Positions 8,164 to 16,559 of a DNA stretch of 64,000 nt are shown piece by piece. The position numbers and the translations under genes were made by a program. How positions within the stretch are numbered: the first letter of the stretch is position 1; every line of letters begins with the position of its first letter. Source of the stretch: Gluconobacter vitians (lineage in GTDB: Bacteria > Pseudomonadota > Alphaproteobacteria > Acetobacterales > Acetobacteraceae); assembly GCF_015244565.1 (NCBI RefSeq), contig NZ_JABCQG010000006.1:90304-154303 (forward strand). Direction: 5' to 3'. The notes beneath the pieces are model-generated. The model was given only the letters and a program-made list of their open reading frames with translations. It was not told the DNA's origin and did not search any database.

Positions 8164-10713
8164 CTAACCGCCTGCGGACACCGGCGGTGAGGCCTCGTCG
8201 TGGCCTCCTGTCAGCAGACGGAAAACGCCCTCGGAAGACGTGCCTTTCATCAGGGGAGCAAAACGGGTCTGCAGATTTTTAAGCGTCTGTTGATCCTGCG
8301 CCCTGGAGGCATCCCCGCCAATCCGAAGGACAAGAGCCTGCTGTTCCGCTGAGAGCTGTGCTCTCGTATCGTCTGCACCCGTTGGAAGCCCGTCCAGCAT
8401 GGGCAAAAGCGCTTCCACGGCCCGGGACCATTCACCGGCCTTTTCAGCCATCTGAGCCCGCAAATCCCATGCACGCGGATCACGGATTGTCGCCAGTTCG
8501 CCCGCAGCTTCATCAGACCGATGATCAGCAAGCGAAATCCGTGCCTTCAGCAAGGCCACTTCTACAGTCTGACTGCTACTTCCTCCAGGCAGAGCCATGG
8601 CGGCATCGGGAGAACCTTCAGCAAAAACCGCGAGATCCTGCCGGGCAGCCTTGAGATCGCCCATATCCAGCTCAAGCCTGGCCAGTCGAATCCGGACATC
8701 CATGGCCTTTGAGCCAGTTTCACAAGCCAGAAGACTTCGCAATGTCTCCCGTTCCTGATCCGGCAGCCCCAGCGCTTCGTAACGACGCGCCAGTCCATCG
8801 AAAATATCCCGCCGCGAAGTATCGTCAGCCGCGTGAACCAGTGCGTCTTTCAAAAACGCAACCTCATCCATATTCTGCCGCGCGCCTGAAGACGCCGACT
8901 GTGCCATCCGTCGAATGATATCGGTCTTCTGCGGTTGGATTTCGGCCATATCATCCGGATAAAGATGGCTCCACTCCTGCACTGCCGAAGCAGCGGCTCC
9001 AAGGTTGCCACCTTTCATGAAAGCCTCGAGCTGGAAAATACGGCCGGCCTTTTCCCGGCCTGCAACCCGAAGGGCAGGCAGGATGCTATCCACCTGATCC
9101 GCGACAGCCTGTGGAGATAATATCTTTTTCTCCAGCGCAAGTCGGAGAGATGCTTCCCGAGCCACAGGCCAGACAAGAGGTGATGGATCGCGCGCAAGCA
9201 CAGACAGCTTCGCTTCCGCATCCTGTGCGTTCCTGCGCGCGGCAAGAAGCGCTCTGGCCAGAGCGACCTGTGGGTTATCCGGCGATTGATCCAGGATTTT
9301 TGTAGCGCTGTCTCCTCCGTAGCGCGCAATCCACTGCGCGGCTGGCGGTAGGAGGCGATCGCGTAAAGGTGCCGCGTATGCCTGCAGGACCGGCAGGCCC
9401 GTGGCAATCAGGTCAGCGGTATGAAGGCGATCATTTTCATCAGACCCTGACACAGCCTGTCCGGTCCGACTGGCTGAAGGCAGAAGCATCCGCATCATTC
9501 CACGCCAGAGCTGATCTTCCGGGGTATTTCCTCCGTCTTCCGCCAAGGAAGAAGAACCCGGTCGCGCATTGAGCACAGCCGATATCTGCTGCAACCGACG
9601 CGCTTCGGGTTTCTCTATTCCTTCCGGCCAGTCCTGCAAGGCAACCTGCATGACTTCACCCAGAAGAGGCCCGTTCCCCGCCCGGGCTGCAGCCTGCGCA
9701 ACCCGCATGCGCGCATCAAAACGATCACCCGAAGAGGCCAGCGCCGCAGAAATCATACTGCGCCTGAGAGACTCCCGCAGTTCCTCCGGCTTCCCCGCAC
9801 TCAGGCTTACGCCACTCAGAGAGGAGCCATAGGGCTGAAGCCGGTTGGATGCCATCAACGGGAAACTGTCCGGACCGGTTGTATCCAGAACCAACTTTCC
9901 GCCCGTCTGACGCAATTCGATGGTGTCAGCATCGGCAGCAATCACAACGCCAATCAGACTGCTCCGAACCGCAAACCCCGTTCCCAGACGACGCATGGTC
10001 TTCTGAATCCGTCCTGACCGAGTCATTCCAAGCAAAAGCCGTCGCCCCGAGTCAGGATCATCCAGCGCAACGACCTGCGGCAGACCTTCTTCAACAGGGG
10101 GCATGAAGGTCAGGGCGTTTCCGTCCTGCCCCAGCAGCATATCGTCTTGAGGCTTCATGTCCGAAGCAACCGACACCGTCCAGCCCGCGCCAACCGGACG
10201 CAGGACAGGATTACGTTCATCTGACAACCCAATGGTAATCACCGTCACATCCGGCAGCATATGGCTGGACACGGATGTAAAAGGTCCCATTCCTGACAGT
10301 CCCGCAGTATCAAGGACATGTCGTCCTGCGGCCACCAGAACAAGATTCTGGCCATTCCTAAAAGCAGCTACAGGCGTCAGTTCACCCAGCGGCAACCACA
10401 ATCCGGTTGCACCGGGAACCTGTACGGATGGCCCTTCGGAAGGCGCTGTCGTGCTTTGTGGACGACCTTCAGACGATGAACCGGTCCCGGAAGCGGCCTG
10501 CTTTTCCTGGACTGCTTTTTCCGGATGAGGAAAAAGAGGAGAGGGATCGTTCAGGAAAGACCACCCGGCAGGCAACAGATTTCCACCTGTAGCCTTTGCC
10601 GAATGTCCCGCATCAGTCTCGGGCTTTGAGCCAGGGACTCTAGCGGCAGGGGCCGCTATTGCCGCTCCAAGAGACGACAATCCCAGTACTGTAGCCAGAA
10701 ACGCCCGTCTCAT
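8164..10713 (-). CDS. Large exported helical-repeat protein linked to flagellar genes
   Basis: 849 residues with a Sec signal peptide (MRRAFLATVLGLSSLGAAIA, cleavage near AAPA). A Ser/Pro/Gly-rich linker follows, then a beta-rich middle (WLPLGELTPVAAFRNGQNLV; LLLGMTRSGRIQKTMRRLGT). The second half is Ala/Leu/Arg-rich with TPR-like helices (ALLAARRNAQDAEAKLSVLA; LRAQMAEKAGEWSRAVEALL). It starts inside the MotE-like gene stop (ATGA overlap), so it is the last cistron of the fliL-fliM operon. That placement suggests a periplasmic part in motility or motor assembly. I know no named family for it, and function is inference from position only. Confidence 0.8.
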   Translation of the reverse strand: MRRAFLATVLGLSSLGAAIAAPAARVPGSKPETDAGHSAKATGGNLLPAGWSFLNDPSPLFPHPEKAVQEKQAASGTGSSSEGRPQSTTAPSEGPSVQVPGATGLWLPLGELTPVAAFRNGQNLVLVAAGRHVLDTAGLSGMGPFTSVSSHMLPDVTVITIGLSDERNPVLRPVGAGWTVSVASDMKPQDDMLLGQDGNALTFMPPVEEGLPQVVALDDPDSGRRLLLGMTRSGRIQKTMRRLGTGFAVRSSLIGVVIAADADTIELRQTGGKLVLDTTGPDSFPLMASNRLQPYGSSLSGVSLSAGKPEELRESLRRSMISAALASSGDRFDARMRVAQAAARAGNGPLLGEVMQVALQDWPEGIEKPEARRLQQISAVLNARPGSSSLAEDGGNTPEDQLWRGMMRMLLPSASRTGQAVSGSDENDRLHTADLIATGLPVLQAYAAPLRDRLLPPAAQWIARYGGDSATKILDQSPDNPQVALARALLAARRNAQDAEAKLSVLARDPSPLVWPVAREASLRLALEKKILSPQAVADQVDSILPALRVAGREKAGRIFQLEAFMKGGNLGAAASAVQEWSHLYPDDMAEIQPQKTDIIRRMAQSASSGARQNMDEVAFLKDALVHAADDTSRRDIFDGLARRYEALGLPDQERETLRSLLACETGSKAMDVRIRLARLELDMGDLKAARQDLAVFAEGSPDAAMALPGGSSSQTVEVALLKARISLADHRSDEAAGELATIRDPRAWDLRAQMAEKAGEWSRAVEALLPMLDGLPTGADDTRAQLSAEQQALVLRIGGDASRAQDQQTLKNLQTRFAPLMKGTSSEGVFRLLTGGHDEASPPVSAGG

Positions 10714-11450
10714 CCGTTACCACCAATCCGGGTGGCCGGCCGTGCATGGGAGTTCACCAGAAGCTGCGTGGCCAGAATGGCACGCTGTGGAGACATGGCT
10801 TCCATGATGGCCGAAGCCTTGCGGGGATTCATTTTATTGAGAAGCGCTACCCCCACACGCAGATCGAGAATATTGAAGATCGCTGCCGCATCCTCCGGCT
10901 TCATGGCCTGATAGATTTTGACCAGACGATCTGCATCGTCATTCCGCAGCTGATCCGTATGCTGCTCACTGCTCTCGAGGGCGGTTCGTGAATTCTCCAG
11001 CGCCGTCATCCGGCGTTGCAGTTCTTCCTCGGCTGCATCCACCAGACGCTGTCGATCATTCAGAGCAGCATCCCTGCGATCCAGTTCCTTTTCGCGGGTA
11101 GCAAGCTGCTCCGCCAGTACGGGATCTGTTGGCTGTGCCGCGGATGCCGGAGCCGCTGGCGCAGGTCCCTTGCAGCCCCCGTGCGCACAGAGATCATCCA
11201 TTTTGGGAGCGGTTGCAGAAGAAGGTGGCGGAGGCGCTACGGCCTTTGAAGGCTGAGCCGATGGAGAAACCGGAGCCGGCGCCTCAGCCTGCGGCTGCGG
11301 CTGCGGCTGCGGCTGGGCCATGGCAGCTGCGGTCAGGGACGAGGAGGCAGAGTCCGTGTCGTCCATCAGGTCACCGGCGATCGCGTAGATCTTGACCCCC
11401 AGAAGAACAATCATCAGACCACAGGCAAGGTGCAGGATACGGAAAAACAT
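10710..11450 (-). CDS. MotE-like flagellar protein with MgtE N-terminal-type domain
   Basis: 246 residues. One N-terminal membrane segment (ILHLACGLMIVLLGVKIYAI) is followed by a Pro/Ala/Gln-rich linker containing alternating Pro-Gln. Next comes a coiled coil (about residues 115-165, with EKELDRRDAALNDRQRLVDA). The C-terminal MgtE-N/MotE-like domain holds LVKIYQAMKPEDAAAIFNIL. In rhizobia MotE is a periplasmic chaperone for MotC; the domain architecture matches, so a motor-related periplasmic role is likely. It is 6 bases from the preceding DUF6468 gene and overlaps the next gene by 4 bases. Confidence 0.85.
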   Translation of the reverse strand: MFFRILHLACGLMIVLLGVKIYAIAGDLMDDTDSASSSLTAAAMAQPQPQPQPQAEAPAPVSPSAQPSKAVAPPPPSSATAPKMDDLCAHGGCKGPAPAAPASAAQPTDPVLAEQLATREKELDRRDAALNDRQRLVDAAEEELQRRMTALENSRTALESSEQHTDQLRNDDADRLVKIYQAMKPEDAAAIFNILDLRVGVALLNKMNPRKASAIMEAMSPQRAILATQLLVNSHARPATRIGGNG

Positions 11451-11456
11451 GGCTGC

Positions 11457-11954
11457 TTATCCCTGCTTCTGACGAAGGGCACGCAGGAGTTCACGTTCAG
11501 CAGCGCTCTTACTGCCGCCGGGCTTCATCGTCCGTACTTCATCCGGTTTCAGGCGAAGTGCCGAGCGGAACGGGGTTTCTTCAGGCCGTTCCTCGACCCG
11601 CTGGGAGGCTTTTACGCCTGCCGTCGCCGCTCGTCCCGCAGGCAGAAGAGATTCCAGCTGCTGGGCAAGGGTTTCGGACCGGTCACACAGCATCGCAAGA
11701 TCTCGCTTCAGGCTTTTGCCGGATTCGACGGTCTTGCCCAGGGCGCGTCCCACGAGTTCGGTCGTCTGTCGCAGATGATCAATGCCGGACTGGGCCTGTG
11801 CACTACTGGACTGGAGGCTTGCAATCAAAGCATCGAGCTGTCCGCGGTCACGCCGCAGGACGGAAAGGGCACGTCCGAGATAAAGACTGTAGAAAATCGT
11901 CACCAGCAGCAGCGCTGACAGGGCAATCTCGATCCAGAGCTGAAATCTGTCCAT
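11457..11954 (-). CDS. DUF6468 flagellar-cluster membrane protein
   Basis: 165 residues. One membrane helix near the N terminus (LWIEIALSALLLVTIFYSLYL) is followed by a long coiled-coil segment (RRDRGQLDALIASLQSSSAQ...). The C-terminal half is basic and ends in LLRALRQKQG. This pattern matches DUF6468 proteins that accompany fliM/fliL in Rhodospirillales; the biochemical role is not established. It lies 14 bases after fliM and 6 before the MotE-like gene, in one operon. Confidence 0.8.
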   Translation of the reverse strand: MDRFQLWIEIALSALLLVTIFYSLYLGRALSVLRRDRGQLDALIASLQSSSAQAQSGIDHLRQTTELVGRALGKTVESGKSLKRDLAMLCDRSETLAQQLESLLPAGRAATAGVKASQRVEERPEETPFRSALRLKPDEVRTMKPGGSKSAAERELLRALRQKQG

Positions 11955-11968
11955 GAAATATGCTCCGT

Positions 11969-13087
11969 TCAGCTATAGGATGTGGCACGATCCGTGCCGG
12001 GTTTCTGGTTGATAACGTCTTCAATCTTGATGGCGACCTGCCCCTGCTTGCGGCCGACCCGCCCTGTAAAAAGGGCATGTTCGCCACAGCGCAGACTGAC
12101 GAGGGCATCCGGCTTGCGACGCAGGATCAGTTGATCTCCTGGAGCGAGCTTCATGATATCCTTGAGGTTCACGGTCTGCTCTTCCAGGACGGCGTCGAGG
12201 GTCAGATCCGTCTGCCAGAGCTCCTCGGCAAGGTGATTTTCCCACATGCCGTCATGACCGAATTTCTCACCCATGAACTGCTGCAGCAGAATGTCCCTGA
12301 CAGGCTCAAGAGTGGCATGCGGCAACACCACGTCCACATCACCGCCCCGGCCTTCCATATCGACACCGAAACGGGAAGTAACGACGCCGTTGCCAGCACG
12401 GCAGATCATCGCGAAACGTGAATTCATCTCCAGCCGCTCAAAATGGAAATTGACGGCACAGAGCGGACTGAAACTCGTTTCCAGATCGTCCAGGATGATC
12501 CTGACCATGGGCTCGATCAGAGCGCGTTCAATCGCAGTATGATGCCGTCCCGTCTGGCGGCTGGTTGGACCGTTGGACGCGATGTCGCTGCGGAGATGTC
12601 CTCCGAGAAGCGCGTCGACGATGCTGTAGATCAGGGGCGAACTCAGCACGATGATGCCGTAATTGTCCCATTCTTCCGCTTTGAAGACCGCGAACATGGC
12701 CTGTCCCGGCACTTTTTCGAGATAGTCCCCAAAACGCTGTGATCCCAGGCGGTCCATCGAGACTTCGACATTGTCGCTGGTAAAATTGCGCAGGCTCGTC
12801 GTCAGGATTCTCGTGAAACGGTCAAAGACGACTTCGAGCATCGGCAGCCGCTCGGACGATACGCCGGACGTGCTGACCACACGCTCAATGCCCGTGCTGT
12901 CAACCGGACCACTGATCGCAGAGTCCTTGCCAAAAAAGCTGTCGATCTCGGCCTGACTCAGAACGTGGTCCTGATCGCTGTCAGACCCGAATCCCGCCGG
13001 GCCCTGTCCGGCCAAGGGAAAAGCCGCAGCAGGCATGTCGGCATCATGGTCCGCAAAAGCAGTATCGGCCTGTCGGTCGTCGCTCAC
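11969..13087 (-). CDS. fliM: Flagellar motor switch protein FliM
   Basis: 372 residues, slightly longer than enteric FliM (about 334). The N-terminal CheY-P-binding motif is present (LSQAEIDSFFG, about residues 43-53). The middle CheC-like domain includes LPMLEVVFDRFTRILTTSLR, and the C-terminal SpoA/FliN-like domain includes KLAPGDQLILRRK. It forms the C-ring switch with FliG and FliN, and sets rotation sense on CheY-P binding. It overlaps the fliL stop codon by 4 bases. Confidence 0.97.
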   Translation of the reverse strand: MSDDRQADTAFADHDADMPAAAFPLAGQGPAGFGSDSDQDHVLSQAEIDSFFGKDSAISGPVDSTGIERVVSTSGVSSERLPMLEVVFDRFTRILTTSLRNFTSDNVEVSMDRLGSQRFGDYLEKVPGQAMFAVFKAEEWDNYGIIVLSSPLIYSIVDALLGGHLRSDIASNGPTSRQTGRHHTAIERALIEPMVRIILDDLETSFSPLCAVNFHFERLEMNSRFAMICRAGNGVVTSRFGVDMEGRGGDVDVVLPHATLEPVRDILLQQFMGEKFGHDGMWENHLAEELWQTDLTLDAVLEEQTVNLKDIMKLAPGDQLILRRKPDALVSLRCGEHALFTGRVGRKQGQVAIKIEDVINQKPGTDRATSYS

Positions 13088-13560
13088 TGCACCAGCACCT
13101 CTACGAAAAAGAGATCCCGAACCCGAAGAGGCGCCACGATATTGGTGATCTGCGCCAGCATGGTTTCCCGCAGCCGGTAAATGCCACTGCCGGAAAGCTC
13201 TGAAGGCTGCATTCCATGCAGACAGGTCTGGAACGCATCCTGGATCTGCGGCATCAGAGCTGACACATTTGCGGCGTTCTTGCTGTCCTCAACCTCAAGC
13301 CGGGCACCGATCCGGACATACCGCGTACGGTCCGTCCCGGAATCGAGATTGGAGAGAATGGTCGGAATGGTGATGGTCGTCCATTTCACCGGCTGGGAAG
13401 CGGCTGTCTTGGCCGACGGGGTTGCCGCGTGATGAAAATGCTTCCATGCAAAGGCTCCACCACCAGCCAGAAGCAGGCATGCCAGCACTGCAAGGATGAT
13501 GATCTTGCGCTTACCCCCCTTCTTGACCGGGGTTTCGTTTTCCGGAGTCTCCGTCGTCAC
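13084..13560 (-). CDS. fliL: Flagellar basal-body-associated protein FliL
   Basis: 158 residues. A short basic cytoplasmic part leads into one membrane helix (IIILAVLACLLLAGGGAFAW), then a periplasmic FliL domain ending in the typical LRETMLAQITNIVAPLRVRD and FVEVLVQ tail. FliL surrounds the stator units and supports torque. It is the first gene of the minus-strand flagellar operon, and faces the lytic transglycosylase gene across about 60 bases. Confidence 0.93.
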   Translation of the reverse strand: MTTETPENETPVKKGGKRKIIILAVLACLLLAGGGAFAWKHFHHAATPSAKTAASQPVKWTTITIPTILSNLDSGTDRTRYVRIGARLEVEDSKNAANVSALMPQIQDAFQTCLHGMQPSELSGSGIYRLRETMLAQITNIVAPLRVRDLFFVEVLVQ

Positions 13561-13623
13561 CGTTCGTCTGCCTTCTCTTTCGGACAGCGCTCATCATCGG
13601 CACAAAAGATTAACAGCGGGTTT

Positions 13624-14883
13624 ATGATGCGCAGGAAAAGGCGAGTCTTCCTTCAGACGGGAACCATCATCCTGAGCCTCACAGCCCTTGCGGGCTGCGC
13701 CTCCCAGCGCTCTCCTTACAACCGCTATTATTCCTCAAGCGGTGCCTATCGCGCGCCCGGACCGGCAGGCGATCCGTGGCGGCCCTATATCCTTCAGGCT
13801 GCCAGCCGATTCTCGATTCCGCAGGAGTGGATCCGCGCCGTCATCCATCAGGAATCGGGAGGGCACCAGTTCCTGGACGGGCGACCCATCACATCCCATT
13901 CAGGGGCAATGGGTCTGATGCAGCTCATGCCCCAGACCTATGCCGACATGCGCTCGCGCTACGGCCTCCGGGCCGATCCCTATGAGCCACATGACAACAT
14001 CATGGCGGGTACGGGCTATATCAGCATTCTTGCCCGCAAATATGGCGCCCCGGCCTTTCTGGCGGCCTATAACGCGGGTCCGCAGCGGCTTGAGGCTTAC
14101 CTTTACGAAGGACGCCAGCTACCCAACGAAACCGTCAATTATGTCGCCAGCATCACGCCCCATCTTGGCACGCAGATTGCCATGACAGGTCCGCTAGCCG
14201 CTTATGCCAGCGCCGATCAACTAAATGCCTCCCAGTCGGGCACAGCCCTTGCAAGCCTCTCTCCTGCCCGGACTGCGGCCGCACCAGTCATGACCGCATC
14301 ACGGAGCGTGGGACAGGTCTGGGCCAGCCGCCATGTCACAACCGCTGCCGCGCAGACGCCGATTGCCGCGCCCAGCGCCATTCCGTGTAATCCAGACGAC
14401 GCCTACGACCCCGATGTGCCCTGCGCCGTCCAGCCCGTCAGCACACCGCAACTCGCGCCCCCTGCCGCGACGGCGAGTTCCACTCCCACAGACAGCAGCA
14501 CGCTCGCTCTGCAACAGCCAGCCCCTGCCCGCGCTCTTCCGCCGCCGCCAGTCATTCCGACGCCTCACACCCTGCCAACGCAGCCTACGGAATCGACCAC
14601 CATGGTCGTTGGCTACCATCGGCCCGGAAGCTATGGTCCTTGGGCCGTTCAGGTAGGGGCCTTTGCCAGTATCGGACAGGCAAAATTCGCGGCCACCATG
14701 GCGCGGCAGGCAGCCTTCACCCCGCTCCAGTCCGCCCGAATCGAAGTGCATCCGACATCCAGCCATGGCGCCACGGTCTGGCGCGCGCGTCTGACAGGAA
14801 TAAACCGCGTCGGGGCAGCGCAGGCCTGCTCAACTCTTTCCGGACAAGGAATGGCCTGCATGGCCGTCCCGCCAGGGCATTGA
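13624..14883 (+). CDS. Lytic transglycosylase lipoprotein with C-terminal SPOR domain
   Basis: 419 residues from ATG 13624, chosen because it begins a lipoprotein signal (LTALAGC). The longer frame runs antisense into fliL. The SLT catalytic domain follows: AVIHQESGGHQFLDG carries the catalytic Glu, then GAMGLMQLMPQTY and FLAAYNAGPQRLEAYL, all hallmarks of family 1 transglycosylases. A long Pro/Ala/Thr-rich linker leads to a SPOR domain (PWAVQVGAFASIGQAKFAAT), which binds denuded peptidoglycan at septa. It cleaves glycan strands with 1,6-anhydro product. Proximity to flagellar genes could mean wall remodelling for the rod, but SPOR points to division sites. Confidence 0.92.
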   Translation: MMRRKRRVFLQTGTIILSLTALAGCASQRSPYNRYYSSSGAYRAPGPAGDPWRPYILQAASRFSIPQEWIRAVIHQESGGHQFLDGRPITSHSGAMGLMQLMPQTYADMRSRYGLRADPYEPHDNIMAGTGYISILARKYGAPAFLAAYNAGPQRLEAYLYEGRQLPNETVNYVASITPHLGTQIAMTGPLAAYASADQLNASQSGTALASLSPARTAAAPVMTASRSVGQVWASRHVTTAAAQTPIAAPSAIPCNPDDAYDPDVPCAVQPVSTPQLAPPAATASSTPTDSSTLALQQPAPARALPPPPVIPTPHTLPTQPTESTTMVVGYHRPGSYGPWAVQVGAFASIGQAKFAATMARQAAFTPLQSARIEVHPTSSHGATVWRARLTGINRVGAAQACSTLSGQGMACMAVPPGH

Positions 14884-15074
14884 GGGCACAGCCGAGAGAA
14901 CAGTTTCGGCGTCAGAAGCAATCCGCGTTGGCAATGCGGTAACTTTCGCCTATGTTCCCATGCATGCCACACATAGCTGACGCGCATGAAGCGTAGGCCC
15001 TCACGGCCCCGCCTCTCGTCATGCCCCATACAGCTTTACCGACACCTTTTACGACGACTTCCCAGGACGTGCAG

Positions 15075-16490
15075 ATGACGACAAGCCCGGCTCCCGATCA
15101 CACCCCGACCCATGCAGGGGCCATCAGCGAGGAAGGCTATCACAAGGACCTCGGACGCCGTCATGTTCAGATGATCGCCATCGGTGGCGCCATCGGGACG
15201 GGACTGTTCCTTGGAGCGGGCTCACGCCTTCAGGTGGCCGGGCCGTCCCTTGCGATCATCTATGCGATCTGTGGTGTCTTCTCGTTCCTGATCCTGCGCG
15301 CGCTGGGTGAACTGGTCATGTACCGCCCGACCAGCGGCAGCTTCGTGACCTATGCGCGTGAGTTCCTCGGCGAGCGGGCCGCCTACATGGCGGGCTGGCT
15401 GTCCTTCCTGAACTGGGCCATGACCGGCATCGTCGATATCACGGCTGTAGCCCTCTATATGCATTACTGGGCAGTGTTCCTGCCGGTTCCACAATGGGTT
15501 TTCGCGCTCGTGGCTCTGGCGATCGTTGGCACCATGAATATGATCGGCGTACGCTATTTCGGCGAGATGGAGTTCTGGTTCTCCCTCATCAAGGTCGTGG
15601 CGCTGGCGCTTTTCCTTGTAGCGGGCGCCCTCATTCTCGGGACACGCATGCCGGTTGCGGGCCATACGACCGGCTTTCACCTGATTACTGAAAATGGCGG
15701 CATTTTCCCGCACGGGATGTTCTCGGCCCTCATGCTGCTTCAGGGCGTGGTCTTCGCCTATTCCGGCATTGAACTGCTGGGCACAGCTGCCGGTGAATGC
15801 GAGGACGCACGCGAAATCCTACCCCGCGCCATCAACAGCGTGATCTGGCGTATTGCCCTGTTCTATGTGGGCTCCGTGATCCTGCTGGTCTGCCTGCTGC
15901 CCTGGACCGAATATCATGCCGGCACCAGCCCGTTCGTGACGTTCTTCCAGGCGCTCGGCATTCCGGGCATTGGCACCATCATGAACATCGTGGTCCTGAC
16001 CGCGGCTCTCTCCAGTCTCAATTCCGGCCTGTATTCCACCGGGCGCGTTCTGCGCGCCCTCGCCCTTGGCGGCTCCGGCCCGAAGGCTCTGGGCAAGCTG
16101 AACGGCAGCTCCGTCCCCTATGTCGGCATCCTCACCACACTGGCCGTCTATCTGGTGGGCGTAATGCTGAACTACTTCATCCCGTCCCGCGTGTTTGAAA
16201 TCGTCCTGAACTTCTCCGCACTTGGCATCATCAGCACCTGGGGATTCATCCTGCTGTGCCAGCTGCGTCTGCGGGCTGCGATCAATCGCGGAGACATCGC
16301 GCCGACAGGCTTCAACATGCCCGGCGCGCCTTATACGACATGGGCCACGCTCGGCTTTCTGGGCTTTGTCCTGATCATGATGGCCTTCGACTATCCGGAC
16401 GGCACAATCACGATCGGCGCCATCCCCCTGATCGGTGCCATCCTGATTGGCGGCTGGTGCCTGCTGGATCGCGGTCGCCGCCACGGCTGA
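15075..16490 (+). CDS. ansP: L-asparagine permease (amino acid transporter family)
   Basis: 471 residues from ATG 15075, which has AGGA 7 bases upstream; the ATG at 15021 has no ribosome site. Twelve hydrophobic segments are seen. The N-terminal signature VQMIAIGGAIGTGLFLGAG and blocks such as NWAMTGIVDITAVALYMHYW and TAAGECEDAREILPRAINSV closely resemble enterobacterial AnsP as I remember it, so the specificity call is better than a generic APC permease. It is monocistronic, between the transglycosylase and a strong terminator shared with the convergent peptidase gene. Confidence 0.9.
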   Translation: MTTSPAPDHTPTHAGAISEEGYHKDLGRRHVQMIAIGGAIGTGLFLGAGSRLQVAGPSLAIIYAICGVFSFLILRALGELVMYRPTSGSFVTYAREFLGERAAYMAGWLSFLNWAMTGIVDITAVALYMHYWAVFLPVPQWVFALVALAIVGTMNMIGVRYFGEMEFWFSLIKVVALALFLVAGALILGTRMPVAGHTTGFHLITENGGIFPHGMFSALMLLQGVVFAYSGIELLGTAAGECEDAREILPRAINSVIWRIALFYVGSVILLVCLLPWTEYHAGTSPFVTFFQALGIPGIGTIMNIVVLTAALSSLNSGLYSTGRVLRALALGGSGPKALGKLNGSSVPYVGILTTLAVYLVGVMLNYFIPSRVFEIVLNFSALGIISTWGFILLCQLRLRAAINRGDIAPTGFNMPGAPYTTWATLGFLGFVLIMMAFDYPDGTITIGAIPLIGAILIGGWCLLDRGRRHG

Positions 16491-16507
16491 TCCTCTTTCC
16501 CGGCACA

Positions 16508-16537
16508 AAAAAGGGCGCTTCTGGGAGCGCCCTTTTT
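16508..16537. terminator. Bidirectional terminator between ansP and peptidase gene
   Basis: A 12-bp perfect stem (16508-16519 with 16526-16537) with a 6-base loop, A-run on the left and T-run on the right, works for both convergent genes. Confidence 0.9.
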
Positions 16538-16559
16538 CATATCCGCATGATGCGAAGCC

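Noticed and set aside
13429..13623. N-terminal extension of the lytic transglycosylase
   Set aside because: It lies antisense to fliL; the lipoprotein signal starts at 13624.
15021..15074. Upstream start for ansP
   Set aside because: No ribosome site, and the added 18 residues have no counterpart in known AnsP; 15075 has AGGA at the right distance.
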